This document shows positions 61,423-64,000 of a stretch of 64,000 nt of DNA, in pieces. The stretch comes from Buchnera aphidicola (Tetraneura ulmi). Lineage in GTDB: Bacteria; Pseudomonadota; Gammaproteobacteria; Enterobacterales; Enterobacteriaceae. The position numbers and the translations under genes were made by a program. Each line of letters starts with the position of its first letter. Position 1 is the first letter of the stretch. A model generated the notes under the pieces. The model was not told the DNA's origin, did no database searches, and saw only the letters and a program-made list of their open reading frames with translations. The stretch spans positions 348,308-412,307 of the forward strand of contig NZ_OZ060366.1 in NCBI RefSeq assembly GCF_964058925.1, written 5' to 3'.

Positions 61423-64000
61423 ATGTTATTTATATATCAATCCAACAATTCAAAAAATTTACTAAAAAAATCTCTAGAAATAATAAAAAATAAACCTCTT
61501 AAAAATCCTTTAGAAAAAGAGATTTTTTTAGTAGAACATCAAGAAATAGAAAAATGGATCAAAATTTCTATATCTTATTTTTCAGGAATATGTGCAAATA
61601 TTAATTTTTTATCTATTAATAATTTTATAAAAAAAATATTTATCAAAATAAACCCTAATGCTTCACATCAATATTTTTCAAACAAAAAAATATTTTTTTG
61701 GAAAATAATGAAATTAAAAAATATTGATAGTCTTTCAAGATATAAAAAAGAAAAAAAAAATGAAGAAAAAATCTTAGAACTTTCATATAAATTATATAAA
61801 CTATTTCATAAATATGATATTTATCGTCCTGATTTAATAGAATCATGGAACAACAATCTTTTATTAAAAATAAATGATATTAATTCTATTCCAATACAAA
61901 AATGGCAAAAAAAAATTTGGAGAAAAATAGTTGGTTCTTTTAATAAAAAAAATAATACAATTCTAAATTATTTAAATTTAGAAAATTTAATATTAAAAAA
62001 CAAAAAAAAAATAAAAGAAAGAATAGAATATAAAAGAATATTTGTTTTCGATACAATTAACATTTCTAATACTTATATTAATACATTATATAAATTTAGT
62101 AAATTTTATGATATCTACATGTTTGTTAACAGCCCATTTTATATATCTAACAAAAATTTTTCAAAAATAAAAAAAAATAAATATGAAAAACCTTTCGTTT
62201 TGAATTTCGGAAAAAATGGAATCGATCATATTGAATATTTACTAAAAATTAAAAAAAAAGAATATTTTTATAATTTAGAAAAAGAAAATAAAAATAAATT
62301 TTTACAAAAAGTACAAAATAAAATATTAAAAGAATCTAATTTTAAAAAAAAAAATAATAATGAGAAAATTTCTTTAAATTCAACTGATGATTCAATCAGT
62401 ATTCACATTTGTTATTCAATACAACAAGAAATAGAAACTTTACACTTTAATTTATTAAAAATATTAAAAAAAAATAAAAAAATAAATTTTAATAATATTC
62501 TTGTTGTAGCTAAAAACATAAAAATATATATTCCATATATACATGGGGTTTTTAACCAAACTAATCAAATTCCATTTACAATATCTAACTATTTTAACCC
62601 CAAAGAAAAAGAGATATTAAAAATAATAAAAAGTATCTTAAACTTAAAAAGAAAAAAAATCACTTATGAAGAATTTTTTTCATTATTAGAAATTCCGTTA
62701 ATATCTGAAAAATTTTCAATTGATACAAAAAATATATTTGAACTAAAAAAATGCATTCAAGAACTAGGGATTAAATTTGGAATAAACAAAAAAAATTTAA
62801 AAAAAGAATTTAATATCGATATTAAATATAACAATTGGAAATTTGGAATTAATAGAATTTTATTAGGCTATTCTATGAATAAAAACGTAATTTGGAATTC
62901 TACCCTATCATATGAAAAAATTAAAAAAAATATTTATAAAGAAATAATTCAAATAAAAATATTTTTAAGTCTTATCGAAAAGTGGAAAAAAACAATATCC
63001 CAAAAAAAAAAAATTGAAAATTGGTATCTTACCTTTGAAGAATTTATGAACGATTTTTTACCAAAAAGATATAAAGAAAAAAAAATATTTCTTTTTATGA
63101 ATAAAAAATGGAAATTAATAATTGATAATGCATTAAACGCAAATTATGACAAGAAAATTTCCTTAGAAATATTAATAAAAATATTCTTACTAAAAAAAAC
63201 ATATAAAAATCATCAATCTAATTTATTTGAAGGTAAAGTAAATTTTTGTAATTTAAATTCAATAGAAAATATTACTTCTGATGTAATTTATCTTTTAGGA
63301 ATGAATAAAGATAATAATCCTATGGAAATTGATACAGAATATTTTGATTTAATCAAAACTTATCCAAAAAAAGGAGATTTAAATACACAAAAAAAAGATC
63401 TTTATAATTTTTTAAAAATAATTCTCAATGCAAAAAAATATTTACTAATTAGTTATTCAATACAAGAAAATAAAAAAGATTTTGATAATTGTTCTTTTAT
63501 GATAAAAGAACTACAAAAATATTTACAAAAAAGTTTTTATATTAAAAAAAAAATAACAAATAAAAAAAATAAAAATATTATAAAAAAAATATCCTTTAAG
63601 TATTCAATAAATCCTTTTCTAGAAAAAGAAAATATAAATTTGAAAAATTCTCAAATAAATAACAATCTTTGGATAAAGAAATTATATAAAGAAAAAAATA
63701 ATACAAAAAAAATAAAATTATCAAAATTAGAAATTAAATCAATTAATTTCAAAAAATTTATGAGTTTTTGGAAACATCCAATCAAATTTTTATTTAACCA
63801 CCGTCTAAATATATACTTTTCTAAAAATTATAGAAGCGATCTTAACAACGAACCATTTGAAATTAATTTTATTAATTCATATTTAATTAAAAAGAACATT
63901 TTAAAATATTTAATTTATAAAAAAAATATAAAACAACTATTTAAAAATTATCAACTTTCAGGTTTATTACCAAACAAAAAATGTGCAAAATACTACTGGG
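61423..64000 (+). CDS. recC: Exodeoxyribonuclease V subunit RecC (3' end outside window)
   Basis: RecC is the Chi-recognition and scaffold subunit of RecBCD, the double-strand-break repair helicase-nuclease. It begins at the ATG at 61423, with AAGGA about 10 bases upstream. I checked the frame line by line to the window edge: 859 codons with no stop (E. coli 1122 residues). Recognisable stretches: start MLFIYQSNN, YDIYRPDLIESW, SISIHICYSIQQEIETL, FGINRILLGYSM, DVIYLLGMNKDNNPM and FMSFWKHPIKFLFNHRL. mscS-recC followed by recB and recD is the order known in Buchnera; the latter two would lie beyond the window. Confidence 0.94.
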   Translation, partial: MLFIYQSNNSKNLLKKSLEIIKNKPLKNPLEKEIFLVEHQEIEKWIKISISYFSGICANINFLSINNFIKKIFIKINPNASHQYFSNKKIFFWKIMKLKNIDSLSRYKKEKKNEEKILELSYKLYKLFHKYDIYRPDLIESWNNNLLLKINDINSIPIQKWQKKIWRKIVGSFNKKNNTILNYLNLENLILKNKKKIKERIEYKRIFVFDTINISNTYINTLYKFSKFYDIYMFVNSPFYISNKNFSKIKKNKYEKPFVLNFGKNGIDHIEYLLKIKKKEYFYNLEKENKNKFLQKVQNKILKESNFKKKNNNEKISLNSTDDSISIHICYSIQQEIETLHFNLLKILKKNKKINFNNILVVAKNIKIYIPYIHGVFNQTNQIPFTISNYFNPKEKEILKIIKSILNLKRKKITYEEFFSLLEIPLISEKFSIDTKNIFELKKCIQELGIKFGINKKNLKKEFNIDIKYNNWKFGINRILLGYSMNKNVIWNSTLSYEKIKKNIYKEIIQIKIFLSLIEKWKKTISQKKKIENWYLTFEEFMNDFLPKRYKEKKIFLFMNKKWKLIIDNALNANYDKKISLEILIKIFLLKKTYKNHQSNLFEGKVNFCNLNSIENITSDVIYLLGMNKDNNPMEIDTEYFDLIKTYPKKGDLNTQKKDLYNFLKIILNAKKYLLISYSIQENKKDFDNCSFMIKELQKYLQKSFYIKKKITNKKNKNIIKKISFKYSINPFLEKENINLKNSQINNNLWIKKLYKEKNNTKKIKLSKLEIKSINFKKFMSFWKHPIKFLFNHRLNIYFSKNYRSDLNNEPFEINFINSYLIKKNILKYLIYKKNIKQLFKNYQLSGLLPNKKCAKYYW

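Overview
The window is a very A+T-rich, gene-dense piece of a reduced gammaproteobacterial chromosome. Nearly every gene has a clear Escherichia coli orthologue in recognisable enterobacterial blocks (greA-rlmE-ftsH-secG-leuU-nusA-infB, rplU-rpmA-obgE, ffh-rpsP-rimM-trmD-rplS, csrA-serV-argV, pgk-fbaA-mscS). Genes that lie between these blocks in E. coli are missing. There are no mobile elements, no CRISPR and no obvious transferred DNA. The gene order (pyrG-eno-mutS; dsbA-polA-engB-typA; prfB-lysS-lysA-lgt-thyA; leuS-holA-tusA-asd-yhgN-pgk-fbaA-mscS-recC), a polA cut down to its 5' nuclease, the type II dehydroquinase aroQ, the retained amino-acid genes (pheA, lysA, asd) and the long poly(A) tracts point to Buchnera aphidicola, the obligate aphid endosymbiont. 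The species call is an inference from remembered gene order; the host aphid cannot be told from this sequence.

Layout. 1-8116 (minus strand): greA, rlmE, ftsH, secG (frameshifted), tRNA-Leu(GAG), nusA, infB (3' end outside the window). 8547-10596 (plus): ibaG, rplU, rpmA, obgE. 10764-11608 (minus): rplM, rpsI. 11859-16551 (plus): pheA, then the ffh-rpsP-rimM-trmD-rplS block. 16636-24235: tldD, aroQ, rluD, bamD, alaS, csrA, tRNA-Ser and tRNA-Arg. 24382-27006 (minus): metK, rpiA, tRNAs Gln, Leu and Met. 27176-31990 (plus): glnS, pyrG, eno. 32798-42539: mutS, dsbA, truncated polA followed by a decayed polymerase-domain remnant, engB, typA, gmk, ygfZ. 42682-51086 (plus): prfB (programmed +1 frameshift), lysS, lysA, lgt, thyA, miaB, ybeY, ybeX (frameshifted at A17). 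51586-64000: leuS, holA, tusA, asd (minus), yhgN, pgk, fbaA, mscS and recC (5' part).

Most genes serve information processing: initiation, release, five aminoacyl-tRNA synthetase or tRNA/rRNA-modification functions, ribosomal proteins, GTPases and mismatch/recombination repair. A smaller set serves central carbon flow (pgk, fbaA, eno, rpiA), nucleotides (pyrG, gmk, thyA), essential amino acids for the host (pheA, aroQ, lysA, asd) and a minimal envelope (secG, ftsH, bamD, dsbA, lgt, mscS, yhgN).

I see no new multi-gene system. The notable signals are decay and how it is tolerated: a nearly full-length but stop-ridden Pol I polymerase domain directly after the surviving polA exonuclease gene; secG and ybeX each one base out of frame at A tracts; an A26 tract at the end of ibaG; a LeuRS whose editing-pocket residues are gone; a BamD without a lipobox cysteine; and a DsbA with a CRYC active site. 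The RF2 autoregulatory frameshift is kept exactly.
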